NCBI RefSeq assembly: GCF_016680995.1
Contig: NZ_JAEQMG010000047.1
Location: 1 to 26,208 of the forward strand
DNA length: 26,208 bases
Direction of reading: 5' to 3'
Origin: Ruminococcus difficilis
Lineage (GTDB): Bacteria; Bacillota_A; Clostridia; Oscillospirales; Acutalibacteraceae
The stretch's first letter is position 1; the number at the start of each line of letters is the position of its first letter. Shown here piece after piece: positions 8,355-16,230 of the stretch. The position numbers and the translations under genes were made by a program. The notes under the pieces are model-generated. The model did not search any database and was not told where the DNA came from. It worked only from the letters and a program-made list of their open reading frames with translations.

Positions 8355-10055
8355 ATGAGTGAGCAAATAACAATATGGCACGTGGGTAATACAGGTCTGC
8401 GAAATCCGAATAGAATTCAAGAAGGATTCTCGGTTTTTGCAAAATCTTCATTTGTGGGGCGTCTGCACGGTCGTGAAAATGAACTTGGTTTTATGAAATT
8501 GCTGAACGAAAAAGGCATCATACAAAACGAAGCAGGTAAGGATATCTCAGGCAGCCATGCTCGTAAATGGCGACTGATGTTTGCGAGAAACGGATTTATC
8601 TATCCTCAAGTCAAGAAAAAGGACGGGCTGCAAGAAGATCTCGGAGTAATGGATGATATTACACCTTTCGGTAAAGTATTCTTGAAAGCGGATACATATC
8701 CCGCAATGCAGGAGTGCTTTCTTCGCTCAATGAGCGTAGAACAAAATGATATGCCTGATAAACAACTTCATTTTTCACCTTTGAGATGGCTGTTAGCAAT
8801 TATGTTGGAGCTTGAAAAGCGAACAGGGTCATCTGAATTAAGCAGGATTGAATTTGCTCTTTGGGGACATACCACTAATCCCAGTTATAATTTGAATGAT
8901 GTAGTTGACAATATACTTGACCTAAGACAACGTAGAGCAGTTGCTCCGTCAAAACGTGTCTTTGATAAAAAAGAGATTGCCAAAAGAGCCGAGCATTATG
9001 ATAAAATGCCGGAGAATTTCTTAGATTACGGAGATATGAATATGCGATATCTCCGTGTTTCAGGTGTTTTTCAACGTAAAGGCAGAGGATTAATTATCGT
9101 TCCAGCAAAACACGTCTTGGCAGAAAAGCTTGCAAAGAAAACGGCAAGTGATGTGCCACTAATGGAACAATATAAAATACTCTGTACAGGGGCCTCTTTG
9201 CCTACCGATAATCAAGATGTTGCAAAGTCATTGCTTGACGATCTGATTAAGCAAATGAAAGATCGGCATATTATGTTTGATATTTCTGATTTACCCTTGA
9301 ACACAGCTACAGAAATCAATATTGCCAGACAGCGACTTGAAAACATCCTTGCTCAGACCGATGAAATCCGTTATGCGAGTGATCAGTGCAACCAATGGGA
9401 AGAAATCAGAGATTATATGACTTTGTTGATCAAAGGCGGCGGAAAACACGTCTATGATGAAGATAATGTCATTGAAGTCCCAAAAGATGAAACACCTGCT
9501 TATCTTGAATGGACACTCTGGCGTGCAGCATTAGCGATTGATCATATGGTGAATAAACCTTATGAAGTACGCGGCTTCAAGCTTGATTCCGACTTCCTAC
9601 CCGTATCAGCTGCCGGTGGTGGAAAAGGTGATCTGTATTGTGAATACAGCGATTTCACCATTCTAACAGAAGTGACAATGTCTACGTCCTCTCGTCAAGA
9701 AGCAATGGAAGGCGAGCCTGTCAGACGTCACGTTTCTGATGCGGTTTTGAAATACGATAAGCCTGTATACGGTATGTTCATCGCAATTCGCATCGATACA
9801 AATACAGCTGAAACTTTCAGACACGGTGTATGGTATGCAAAGGGCGATGTGAAACAGAGGCTTAACATCGTGCCGCTGACACTGGAACAGTTCCAGAAAT
9901 TCTTTGTTGCAATGTTTGAATCCCAAAAGGCACACCCGAAAAATTTAAGAGACTTGATTGATGTATGTGAAATTCCCCGAGATAACATGGAAGCTCCTGA
10001 GTGGAAAGAATACATCGATAGTGTTATCTTAGATACGCAAATGTTAAAGCGTTGA
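8355..10055 (+). CDS. Type IIS restriction (or nicking) endonuclease, MlyI/PleI/N.BstNBI (AlwI) family
   Basis: A 566-aa endonuclease partner of the fused methyltransferase. The C-terminal third matches the remembered pattern of the GAGTC-specific enzymes: AYLEWTLWRA, then GKGDLYCEY, TEVTMS and AMEGEPVRRH. The acidic residues Glu385, Asp426, Glu439 and Glu452 fit the PD-(D/E)XK active site of N.BspD6I, with the same 13-residue spacings between the last three as I recall them. The N-terminal 350 residues would hold the DNA-recognition and linker domains, as in this family. The start ATG has GGAGA 8 nt upstream. Some relatives nick one strand because dimerisation is impaired, so cutting mode cannot be told from sequence alone. 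Length is normal and there is no frameshift. A GAGTC-like target is inference from family only. Confidence 0.88.
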   Translation: MSEQITIWHVGNTGLRNPNRIQEGFSVFAKSSFVGRLHGRENELGFMKLLNEKGIIQNEAGKDISGSHARKWRLMFARNGFIYPQVKKKDGLQEDLGVMDDITPFGKVFLKADTYPAMQECFLRSMSVEQNDMPDKQLHFSPLRWLLAIMLELEKRTGSSELSRIEFALWGHTTNPSYNLNDVVDNILDLRQRRAVAPSKRVFDKKEIAKRAEHYDKMPENFLDYGDMNMRYLRVSGVFQRKGRGLIIVPAKHVLAEKLAKKTASDVPLMEQYKILCTGASLPTDNQDVAKSLLDDLIKQMKDRHIMFDISDLPLNTATEINIARQRLENILAQTDEIRYASDQCNQWEEIRDYMTLLIKGGGKHVYDEDNVIEVPKDETPAYLEWTLWRAALAIDHMVNKPYEVRGFKLDSDFLPVSAAGGGKGDLYCEYSDFTILTEVTMSTSSRQEAMEGEPVRRHVSDAVLKYDKPVYGMFIAIRIDTNTAETFRHGVWYAKGDVKQRLNIVPLTLEQFQKFFVAMFESQKAHPKNLRDLIDVCEIPRDNMEAPEWKEYIDSVILDTQMLKR

Positions 10056-10297
10056 TTTATAAGTTGATTTATTGTAACTATTCAGAACCCCCGTCAAATT
10101 CACAAAAACCTATACTATCACATAATTCAGCGAATAATATATTGCCCGCTTTTAGTGTTGATTGTTGAATTATTGCTGATCTATGTAAGAAATCATGCGT
10201 ATTTCAATGGGGTACTGAATAGATACGATTTATATAATATATTATGTAAAATTATGTAAATTGGAAAAATCATTAATTTATTTCACGGAGAAGAACT

Positions 10298-11524
10298 ATG
10301 GAAATAAGATTTAAAAATGTATCATCTATGTCAAGTAATAACAATTGGGATATTCATATTGCGCGAGAGAAACCGCTTTATAAGCGTGAAAATGATATCC
10401 GTTCCCCATATGAACGTGATTATACACGAATCCTACATAGCCTTGCGTACAGACGATTGAAGCATAAAACTCAGGTGTTTTTTAATATAGATAACGATCA
10501 TATTTGTACTCGAATGGAACATGTACAGCATGTAGAATCAGTCAGCTGTACAATTGCGAAATATCTTGGGCTAAACGTAGATCTTACAAAAGCTATTGCA
10601 ACAGGACACGATCTCGGACATGCCCCCTTTGGACATGAAGGCGAAGTAGAATTAACAGAAATCAGAAAAGAAAATGGCTTGGACAAATTTTGGCATGAAC
10701 GAAATGGTTTGAGAGTAGTAGATAAGTTAGAATTATTGGAAAACGATAAAAGAAATTTTTGCAATCTTGATCTAACTTATGCAGTACGTGATGGAATAAT
10801 ATCCCATTGCGGTGAAGTAGATGAAAATGGAATTAAGCCAAGAGAATCGGCTATTGACTTAAACACATTTTGCACTTCTGGAGAATATCAACCCTTTACA
10901 TGGGAAGGGTGTGTTGTGAAAATTTCTGATAAAATCGCATACCTTGGTAGAGATATTGAAGATGCTGTTAGATTACACTTTTTAACAAGACAAGATCTGT
11001 TTGAACTTGGGAGAATATCAAAAAAATATGATCAAAAAGCCATTAACACCACAGTTATAATGCATAATTTTATTATCAGTATTTGCAAGAACAGTTCTCC
11101 CGAAAGTGGTATTCGGCTAGGTGATAAGTACAATGATTTACTTAATGAGATAAAAGCATATAACTATGAAAAAATATATCTCAACAAAAAATTTGATGTA
11201 TACCGGAATTATGTGAAATCATTAATTCGCTCAATTTATCAGATTTTGATTGAAGCTTATGATGCGAAAAACACCATTACTTCATTATTAAAACTTAAGA
11301 AATACTATCCAAAGCTAATTATTGATTTTGTGGATTATCTGGATAAATACGTTTCTATAGATCTATTGGGCGAACATCCCGGAGCATATAAAAGATATAA
11401 AAACGAAAAAATATATGGTAATCTTGATACAATAGAACTATATCTTCAAGCTATAATTGACTTTATTTCTGGAATGACTGATCGATATGCTATAGAGGTA
11501 TATAACGAACTGCTCAAATATTAG
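10298..11524 (+). CDS. dgt: dGTPase-family HD-domain deoxynucleotide triphosphohydrolase
   Basis: A 408-aa Dgt-like enzyme expected to hydrolyse dGTP or other dNTPs to the deoxynucleoside and triphosphate. The metal-binding residues of the HD fold are present: His75 (RMEHVQHV), His104-Asp105 (TGHDLGHAPFGHEGE) and Asp211 (ISDKIAYLGRDIED). The N-terminal IRSPYERDYTRILHSLAYRRLKHKTQVF stretch is also characteristic of dGTPases. The C-terminal 150 residues are helical and less conserved. GGAG precedes the ATG. The 242-bp gap from the endonuclease gene, with a TATAAT at 10233-10238, suggests a separate transcript. Related dGTPases protect bacteria by draining dNTPs during phage infection; the adjacent defence genes support that role, but a housekeeping or element-specific role is possible. 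Confidence 0.9.
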   Translation: MEIRFKNVSSMSSNNNWDIHIAREKPLYKRENDIRSPYERDYTRILHSLAYRRLKHKTQVFFNIDNDHICTRMEHVQHVESVSCTIAKYLGLNVDLTKAIATGHDLGHAPFGHEGEVELTEIRKENGLDKFWHERNGLRVVDKLELLENDKRNFCNLDLTYAVRDGIISHCGEVDENGIKPRESAIDLNTFCTSGEYQPFTWEGCVVKISDKIAYLGRDIEDAVRLHFLTRQDLFELGRISKKYDQKAINTTVIMHNFIISICKNSSPESGIRLGDKYNDLLNEIKAYNYEKIYLNKKFDVYRNYVKSLIRSIYQILIEAYDAKNTITSLLKLKKYYPKLIIDFVDYLDKYVSIDLLGEHPGAYKRYKNEKIYGNLDTIELYLQAIIDFISGMTDRYAIEVYNELLKY

Positions 11525-11582
11525 TTGCCAAAATAGTCTTGATAAAATTGAAAAAATTGCAATCTTAAGCCTTAAAGTCAAC

Positions 11583-11762
11583 CTAAGGCAATACCGCACA
11601 GAGATAGTGCCACAGCTGCGCAGTAGATTCTTTTGTCAGATCGTATCAGAATACCGCAGGAATACTGACGTATTTCAAGGGATCATGGTGCAAGCTGACG
11701 GAAAAAGATCAAGCAGATGTGGCGCTGAGCCGTAAGGCGAGCTTTGCGCGGTGTTGCCTTAG
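11583..11762. repeat. Terminal-inverted-repeat pair, possible MITE
   Basis: The 15-mers at 11583-11597 and 11748-11762 are inverted repeats with one mismatch (CTAAGGCAATACCGC and GCGGTGTTGCCTTAG). Subterminal GTGCCAC (from 11608) and GTGGCGC (from 11719) are also nearly complementary. The 180-bp unit has no coding capacity. A third copy of the end sequence, GCGGTGTTGCC, lies at 14350-14360 after the transposase. This suggests mobilisation by a related transposase; target duplications are not clear. Confidence 0.45.
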
Positions 11763-11890
11763 CTTCGGCTGCGACAAGGCAACCTCACCGCAGGAGCTTT
11801 AGCTCCTCGGGGTTTCAGTGGGGGATTATAACCCCCACTGAAAGCCCGAATGGCACCCGCCGCCTAAGATGCGGGGGACATCGGTGATTG
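11583..11890 (+). ncRNA. Candidate structured RNA / hairpin-rich MITE-like element
   Basis: This convergent gap has no ORF but many strong hairpins. From 11748, GCGGTG and TTGCCTT pair with AAGGCAA and CACCGC (11776-11791, with a CCT bulge), capped by AGC-TTCG-GCT, a classic cUUCGg tetraloop. Next come AGGAGC-TTTA-GCTCCT (11792-11807) and a 12-bp stem (11813-11824 with 11832-11843) that extends outward by four pairs past one mismatch. Then CCCGC pairs with GCGGG (11856-11875). Upstream, GCC-GTAA-GGC near 11730 is a GNRA loop. These tetraloops only read correctly on the + strand, favouring an RNA transcribed rightward. CTAAGGCAATACCGC at 11583 is also an inverted copy of 11748-11762, so part of it could be a MITE. 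No known RNA family is recognised. Confidence 0.4.
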
Positions 11891-11946
11891 GTTATAGCTT
11901 TTATGAAGAATAACAACAACGCCGAAACCGTTTACAGCGGTTCTAA

Positions 11947-13032
11947 TCATTTCAGGCGGAATGTCAGCTTTACGGGATTGTGGTCGCTGTAGGCAAACTG
12001 CGTGTCGATCACATCCATATAGGTCGCTTCGATATTGTCCGAAATGATAAAGCCGTCAACGGTGAGTACAAAGCAATCCTCATTATAGGGCTTATCGCTG
12101 TTGCGGCAGGAGGGGACGGTAATCCCGCTTTTATAATCGGTCAGCTTGAGAAAATGCTCCGGTATCAGCTCGTCAGGAAAAGCTGCCGCCCAGGTATATT
12201 GCTCAGGCACCTCGCTGTTGAAAAGCTCTTTTGAATTGCCGACAAAATCATGATTGAAATCGCCGCCGCAGATTACATAATTGCCCTTTTCATATTCTTT
12301 ATTCATGTCATCAAACAGCTTTGTCAGCTGCTGCTTCTGCAGATCTCCGTCTGTTCCGTAGGCAGAGGTATGCACATTAAATATTATAAGCTCCCTTCCG
12401 GTTTCAGCAGGCAGACGGTTCACAGAATAACAGCGGTCAAGGTCTATGAATCTGGAAAGGGATCCGGATATAGGCAGGCTGCGTCTTACGGCTGAGGTCA
12501 TCTGTGTATTGCTGAGTGTAAGCAGTCCGGCATTGGAAGCGCCGTGGGGCTGATAAAGGGGATAGAAAAGAAAGGCTGAATGATAGTTCACTGCAAAGGA
12601 AGAAGAGGTATTCTCAAATGCCGAACGTATCTGCGCCAATTCATCTACATGATAGCTTCTGGTGGAGTTGAAGTCCACCTCCTGCATCAGCACGAGATCC
12701 GCATTTTGTTCCTTCAGCAATTCAATATCCTTGTCTATGCAGTTGATAACACTTTCTCTGGAGTTTGCCCAGGACTGCGTGCCGCCATCCATAAAAAACG
12801 TGAAATCAGGTGTATAAGCGCCAAAGCCGATATTATAGGTGACAGCGGTATAGTCTGTTCCCAAGCGGAGCTTATCCCCTTTAGCAGTTCCTTCTATAGT
12901 GAGCTGCTGATCATCCTCGATACGCTGATAGCTCAGCACCACATAGGCAACATATATGAGTATGACAGCCAAAAGGGATGCCAGGATAATAAGCGGTATC
13001 TTAAGCCATAGTTTTCTTTTTTTTGTTTCCAT
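11947..13032 (-). CDS. Membrane-anchored endonuclease/exonuclease/phosphatase family protein
   Basis: A 361-aa phosphoesterase of the DNase I-like fold. An N-terminal basic stretch followed by one hydrophobic segment (about residues 10-32) anchors it with the catalytic domain outside the cell. The domain has the family motifs in order: TYNIGFG, the metal ligand Glu in LMQEVDFNS, VHTSAYG, GGDFNHD, a VDGFIISD strand and the terminal SDHNPV catalytic His. The fold serves nucleases, phosphoinositide phosphatases and sphingomyelinases, so the substrate cannot be stated. An outward-facing enzyme suggests nutrient or envelope metabolism. A GGAAGC-like ribosome site precedes the ATG. The gene is convergent with dgt and divergent from the transposase, so it is transcribed alone. 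It is intact and does not look like part of the defence island. Confidence 0.88.
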   Translation of the reverse strand: METKKRKLWLKIPLIILASLLAVILIYVAYVVLSYQRIEDDQQLTIEGTAKGDKLRLGTDYTAVTYNIGFGAYTPDFTFFMDGGTQSWANSRESVINCIDKDIELLKEQNADLVLMQEVDFNSTRSYHVDELAQIRSAFENTSSSFAVNYHSAFLFYPLYQPHGASNAGLLTLSNTQMTSAVRRSLPISGSLSRFIDLDRCYSVNRLPAETGRELIIFNVHTSAYGTDGDLQKQQLTKLFDDMNKEYEKGNYVICGGDFNHDFVGNSKELFNSEVPEQYTWAAAFPDELIPEHFLKLTDYKSGITVPSCRNSDKPYNEDCFVLTVDGFIISDNIEATYMDVIDTQFAYSDHNPVKLTFRLK

Positions 13033-13068
13033 AATAATGCTTCCTTTCCTGATGGGATCCTGCGACCG

Positions 13069-13137
13069 GAAATGAACTGATGGATTCAGGATATACTCAG
13101 CTCTTTCGGCTCATGAGTCATAGGTACAGTTCATTTC
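13069..13137. repeat. 11-bp inverted repeat between the phosphatase and transposase genes
   Basis: GAAATGAACTG at 13069-13079 is a perfect inverted match to CAGTTCATTTC at 13127-13137. Smaller complementary segments (ACTCA with TGAGT) lie inside. It could be a regulatory structure of the phosphatase promoter region. It does not match the sequence after the transposase, so it is not obviously an IS end. Confidence 0.4.
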
Positions 13138-13274
13138 TGCTTTGCCCGGTAACAGAATACTTTACAGTTATTCTCCCTGCATTGCAGTATAGAGGATTAT
13201 ACCATATTGAGCAGGAATTGTCATTATTTTATTTATGAAACATTTAGAAATATAAAATATGATATAATAAAAAC

Positions 13275-14252
13275 ATGAACAGACAGATGACACTGGCAGA
13301 AATGAATGATGAGTTTGGTGCAGCCAGAACCAACAAAAAAGAATTTCTGAATAAAATGGATAGCGTTATTCCGTGGGAAACATTCGTAAAAGAAATAGAG
13401 CCGTACTATTACAAAGGAGAGCGCGGCAATAAACCATACCCACTTGAATTGATGCTGAGAATATATATGCTACAGAATCTATACGATCTTGCAGATATGA
13501 AAGTAATATATGAGATTCTTGATAGTCGTGCGTTTACTGAGTTTTGCTGTATCAATTCTCCTGATGAAGTACCCGACGGAGATACAATCGGACGTTTCAG
13601 AAATCTGTTGAACAAATACGGATTACAGCAAACGATCTTTGAAACAGTAGTTGATCTGCTGTTGCAACGCGGTCTGATTCTTAAAAAAGGTACCATTGTT
13701 GATTCGACATTTATTGAAGCACCCTCATCCACCAAGAACAAGGAAAAGAAAAGGGATCCGGAAGCACACTCTGCTAAAAAGGGCAATACATGGCACTTTG
13801 GCTACAAAATGCACATAGGAGTTGACCGTGACAGCGGGCTGGTTCATCATGTAAAAACGACATCAGCAAACGAACATGATGTCACAGCAACAAGTGAATT
13901 GATGCACGGTGAAGAAGAAACTTTGAATGGTGACAGTGGCTACATTGGTGCAGATAAACGCCCCGAAGCAATCAGGAAGAACAAGCAAGGCAAGAAAATC
14001 AAATATATTATCAACAGAAAGCAATCATCTATCAATAAGCTCTCTAAAAGCGGACAATACGCAGCAAAAAAGAGAGAGCATGAAAAATCATCTGTTCGCT
14101 GCAAAGTTGAACATGTTTTTGCAGTTGTAAAAAGACTTTTCGGTTATCGTAAAACACGATACCGAGGACTGCGAAAACAGATGCTGAAAAGCTATATCAT
14201 GTTCGCACTGGCGAATCTTTATCTGGCTGACAGAAAATCACTGTCGGTCTGA
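13275..14252 (+). CDS. IS5-family DDE transposase
   Basis: A 325-aa complete transposase of the IS5 family. The N-terminal DUF772-type domain contains RGNKPYPLELMLRIYMLQNLYDLAD. The RNase H-like catalytic core has Asp143 (TIVDSTFIEAP), Asp220 (LNGDSGYIGADK) and Glu279 (CKVEHVFAVVKRLFGYRKTRYRGL), the DDE triad with the Y-x2-R-x3-E-like C-terminal context typical of this family. No frameshift or premature stop is present, so it may be active. The ATG is only 6 nt after a TATAAT-like box at 13263-13268 with no ribosome site, so expression is probably weak or leaderless. The right end may be GCGGTGTTGCC at 14350-14360; a matching left end close to the gene was not found. Confidence 0.95.
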   Translation: MNRQMTLAEMNDEFGAARTNKKEFLNKMDSVIPWETFVKEIEPYYYKGERGNKPYPLELMLRIYMLQNLYDLADMKVIYEILDSRAFTEFCCINSPDEVPDGDTIGRFRNLLNKYGLQQTIFETVVDLLLQRGLILKKGTIVDSTFIEAPSSTKNKEKKRDPEAHSAKKGNTWHFGYKMHIGVDRDSGLVHHVKTTSANEHDVTATSELMHGEEETLNGDSGYIGADKRPEAIRKNKQGKKIKYIINRKQSSINKLSKSGQYAAKKREHEKSSVRCKVEHVFAVVKRLFGYRKTRYRGLRKQMLKSYIMFALANLYLADRKSLSV

Positions 14253-14292
14253 TTTGGTTTGCCTTGTGAACTAAAAACAGGATATCTCTATC

Positions 14293-14325
14293 ACACTCGG
14301 CTTATTTGTCGGGTGTTTTTCTTTT
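14293..14325 (+). terminator. Rho-independent terminator after the transposase
   Basis: ACACTCG at 14293-14299 pairs with CGGGTGT at 14310-14316, including one G-T pair, and is followed by a TTTTTCTTTT run. It lies 41 bp after the transposase stop and closes that gene. Confidence 0.7.
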
Positions 14326-14349
14326 GAATCCGATATTCTTTCGATATAT

Positions 14350-14386
14350 GCGGTGTTGCCCTAACATATGCAATAATGTTGGCAAC
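14350..14386. repeat. Possible IS right end and hairpin
   Basis: GCGGTGTTGCC at 14350-14360 repeats the end sequence at 11748-11758. It overlaps a hairpin in which GTTGCC..AACAT pairs with ATGTTGGCAAC (14355-14386) with a 2-nt bulge. It may be the right terminus of the IS5-family element or a solitary MITE end. Confidence 0.4.
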
Positions 14387-14848
14387 TATTTAGTTCGCAA
14401 ATCTTGATGCGCTGTTTTTGAATGATTAAAGCGATCACAATAATCTGTAATAAGCCTATTTTGCAAATTGTTTATGTCTATATAACAGAAGTAAGAAGTG
14501 AATTTGAAAAAACAAAGAGAGGGTTAAAACACTTGCTTTTTAGCAAAAAATCAAACCAAGCGGGTGCGATAAAAACCATGTATAAATATATTGATTCAAA
14601 ATTTGCGATACCTAATCAAAGATAAAACCAAATTCTTCATAACCAAAAGTGTTGTGTAGAAATGTTTCCCCGAAAAAATTGCTTCCTGTCACCGGTTTCC
14701 GCACGAAATACTGCTGCTATTTTGATGCTATACCCGACGGAAACGTAGGATTTGTTACCGCCGGATGCACTTTTGCTGCTCATTTAAAGCGTCAAAAAGG
14801 CATTTTTAGACCGCGCGCCGTGCGATTTTTAAGTGGGAATATCAAAAG
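14387..14848. other. No recognisable gene
   Basis: Two open frames here (from 14422 and from 14649, the latter running through the terminator and tRNA fragment) lack ribosome sites and show no protein family pattern. The sequence looks like spacer or decayed DNA between the insertion sequence and the tRNA fragment. Confidence 0.5.
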
Positions 14849-14849
14849 G

Positions 14850-14893
14850 AAAAGTCCGAAGAATGGCTTGTTCAAGCCATTTTTCGGACTTTT
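14850..14893 (-). terminator. Long terminator next to the tRNA-Trp fragment
   Basis: A 21-bp stem, perfect apart from one G-T pair, joins 14850-14870 and 14873-14893 (starting AAAAGTCCGAA, ending TTCGGACTTTT) with a 2-nt centre. It lies 5 bp beyond the 3' CCA of the tRNA fragment on the - strand, as expected for the original terminator of a tRNA-Trp gene. It could work in both directions because both flanks are A/T. Confidence 0.8.
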
Positions 14894-14898
14894 GAGTT

Positions 14899-14943
14899 TG
14901 GCAGGGGCAGAAGGACTTGAACCCTCGGCACGCGGTTTTGGAG
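14899..14943 (-). pseudogene. 3' fragment of a tRNA-Trp gene (attachment-site remnant)
   Basis: On the - strand the 45 nt read as anticodon loop CTCCAAA (anticodon CCA), 3' anticodon strand ACCGC, variable loop GTGCC, T-arm GAGGG-TTCAAGT-CCTTC, acceptor strand TGCCCCT, discriminator G and CCA. These are the features of bacterial tRNA-Trp, including the CCCCTGCCA end. Upstream of the loop the complementary GCGGT strand is missing, so identity stops at 14943. Fragments that run from the anticodon loop to CCA are the usual product of tyrosine-integrase insertion into tRNA genes. Because the terminator is still attached on the low-coordinate side, the inserted element probably extends to the right of 14944. 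The intact tRNA copy is not in the window. Confidence 0.85.
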
Positions 14944-15308
14944 TGACGACCGAAAGGTTTTACAGGTGTTTGCCGCTGTAAATGATTTGCAATAATATCA
15001 GTGTTTAAGCCGTTTTCGGGGCGTATGTCGGAATGGCTGAGAGTATTTCCGAATAGTAATAAACACCAAATAAACACCAAGCAAACACCGGAGAATGTGC
15101 TTTGGATCCGCGCTCTGCCGGCTTTGTTATAAATGGCTGAGTGCTGATGAAACCGGGGGAGAGGTTGCGCGGCGGCGTTGGTAAACAGCGGCAAAAAGGT
15201 TTGCGTGCCGGGGAAAGCTGTTTCGAACATTGCAAGGGCGCGTTTGTCTAAATATGTTCTGTCCGATCTGAGAAAACTGCGGGAATAATCGTATCATTTT
15301 ATGTGATC

Positions 15309-15352
15309 AAAAGCGCACATGCGCCGAATTTCGGCAAATGACGGCGCTTTTT
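15309..15352 (+). terminator. Branched hairpin with T-run
   Basis: AAAAGCGC at 15309-15316 pairs with GCGCTTTT at 15344-15351, enclosing a second hairpin GCCGA-ATT-TCGGC (15323-15335). It resembles a terminator usable in either direction, though no gene is recognised immediately beside it. The stretch from 14944 to 15308 holds no convincing gene. Confidence 0.5.
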
Positions 15353-15409
15353 GTTTATATGCGAAAATGAAGAATAGAACGATTTCGCAGTGTAACATTT
15401 CATCATGTG

Positions 15410-15902
15410 TTTTTTGAAAATGCGGATTTTTCTAATTGCAGGAATAGGATCCGAAATTCTGATAATCCGCAAAATCGATTTTGTGATATTGCTTTTCGGG
15501 AGCGTTTTTCTCTGTCGGCATTCGCCCGTCGAAATCACTTGTGATTTCAGGGTTGCGAGCATAGAATTTGTGTTCATACTTGGAACAAAATTCGCTCGTT
15601 TTGGGGTAATACCCAAAATCCTGATTTTGAAAAATCAGCCGTAGAAAGTAATCGTTATCACTCAGCAAAAAAAACGGTTTTTGTGATTTTGTGATCGGCA
15701 AAATTAAAACGTGATTTTTGAAAAGCCACGATTTTCGCAAATCAAAACCGGAAGCGCAAAATCCTGTATTTTGGAATTTTTGATTTATTTTTTTGAAACA
15801 TTCTGTCGCCCGTGCGGCCGGTTTGTATCCGTAAAAATCCACGTTGTTTTAGGGGGTTGCGAGCACAGATTTTAGGTACCATTTTGGCACCAAAATCCGC
15901 TG
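15410..15902. repeat. Cluster of short palindromes and GATTTT/AAAATC motifs, with a diverged direct repeat
   Basis: This gene-free tract contains GAAATCAC-TT-GTGATTTC (15531-15548), TTTTGGG..CCCAAAA (15599-15618), CTGATTTT-GA-AAAATCAG (15621-15638) and ATTTTGG-CA-CCAAAAT (15881-15896). A segment of about 48 nt starting GGGTTGCGAGCA occurs twice, at 15550-15596 and 15854-15901, clearly related but diverged. GATTTT or AAAATC recurs at least ten times. Open frames here follow the low-complexity sequence and have no ribosome sites. Function unknown; a REP-like or decayed replication/recombination region are both possible. Confidence 0.5.
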
Positions 15903-16052
15903 GGAAAGCAAATCGCCAAAAGCTCAGAAATTGAAAAAACGTAGAAGCGAACACAACGGGGAAGAAATGCGAAAATCACATTTTCTGTTTTGCCGCAAAT
16001 CGTTTTGTTAGCCGCTGTTTTGCAAAATAAGGTATTTTTACTGTTCACAATG

Positions 16053-16097
16053 AGTATGCCCTACACAAGCAAATTCTCGGCTTGTGCAGGGCATACT
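16053..16097. terminator. 18-bp stem hairpin
   Basis: 16053-16070 (AGTATGCCCT..CACAAGC) pairs with 16080-16097 (GCTTGTG..AGGGCATACT) with a single mismatch and a 9-nt loop. A run of T follows about 25 bp later at 16122-16130. It lies downstream of the leftward operon and may end it. The stretch 16098-16230 has no recognised gene. Confidence 0.5.
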
Positions 16098-16230
16098 TGT
16101 GTATGGCGTCAATGATTCTTTTTTTTTTCAACAGGGTTGAGCTCATCGAAAAGGTTCTTAGAAAAAGGTTTTATTTTATCCGGCGTTATTGTTTTGCCGA
16201 AACCGGCAACAAAGATTTTTGTCATTGACA

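Noticed and set aside
14649..14981. 110-codon frame containing AGAEGLEPSARGFG
   Set aside because: This stretch is a translation of the terminator and tRNA-Trp fragment; such frames are well-known false proteins.
15432..15954. Several overlapping open frames on the - strand in the palindrome region
   Set aside because: They follow low-complexity AT-rich repeats, overlap one another and lack ribosome sites.
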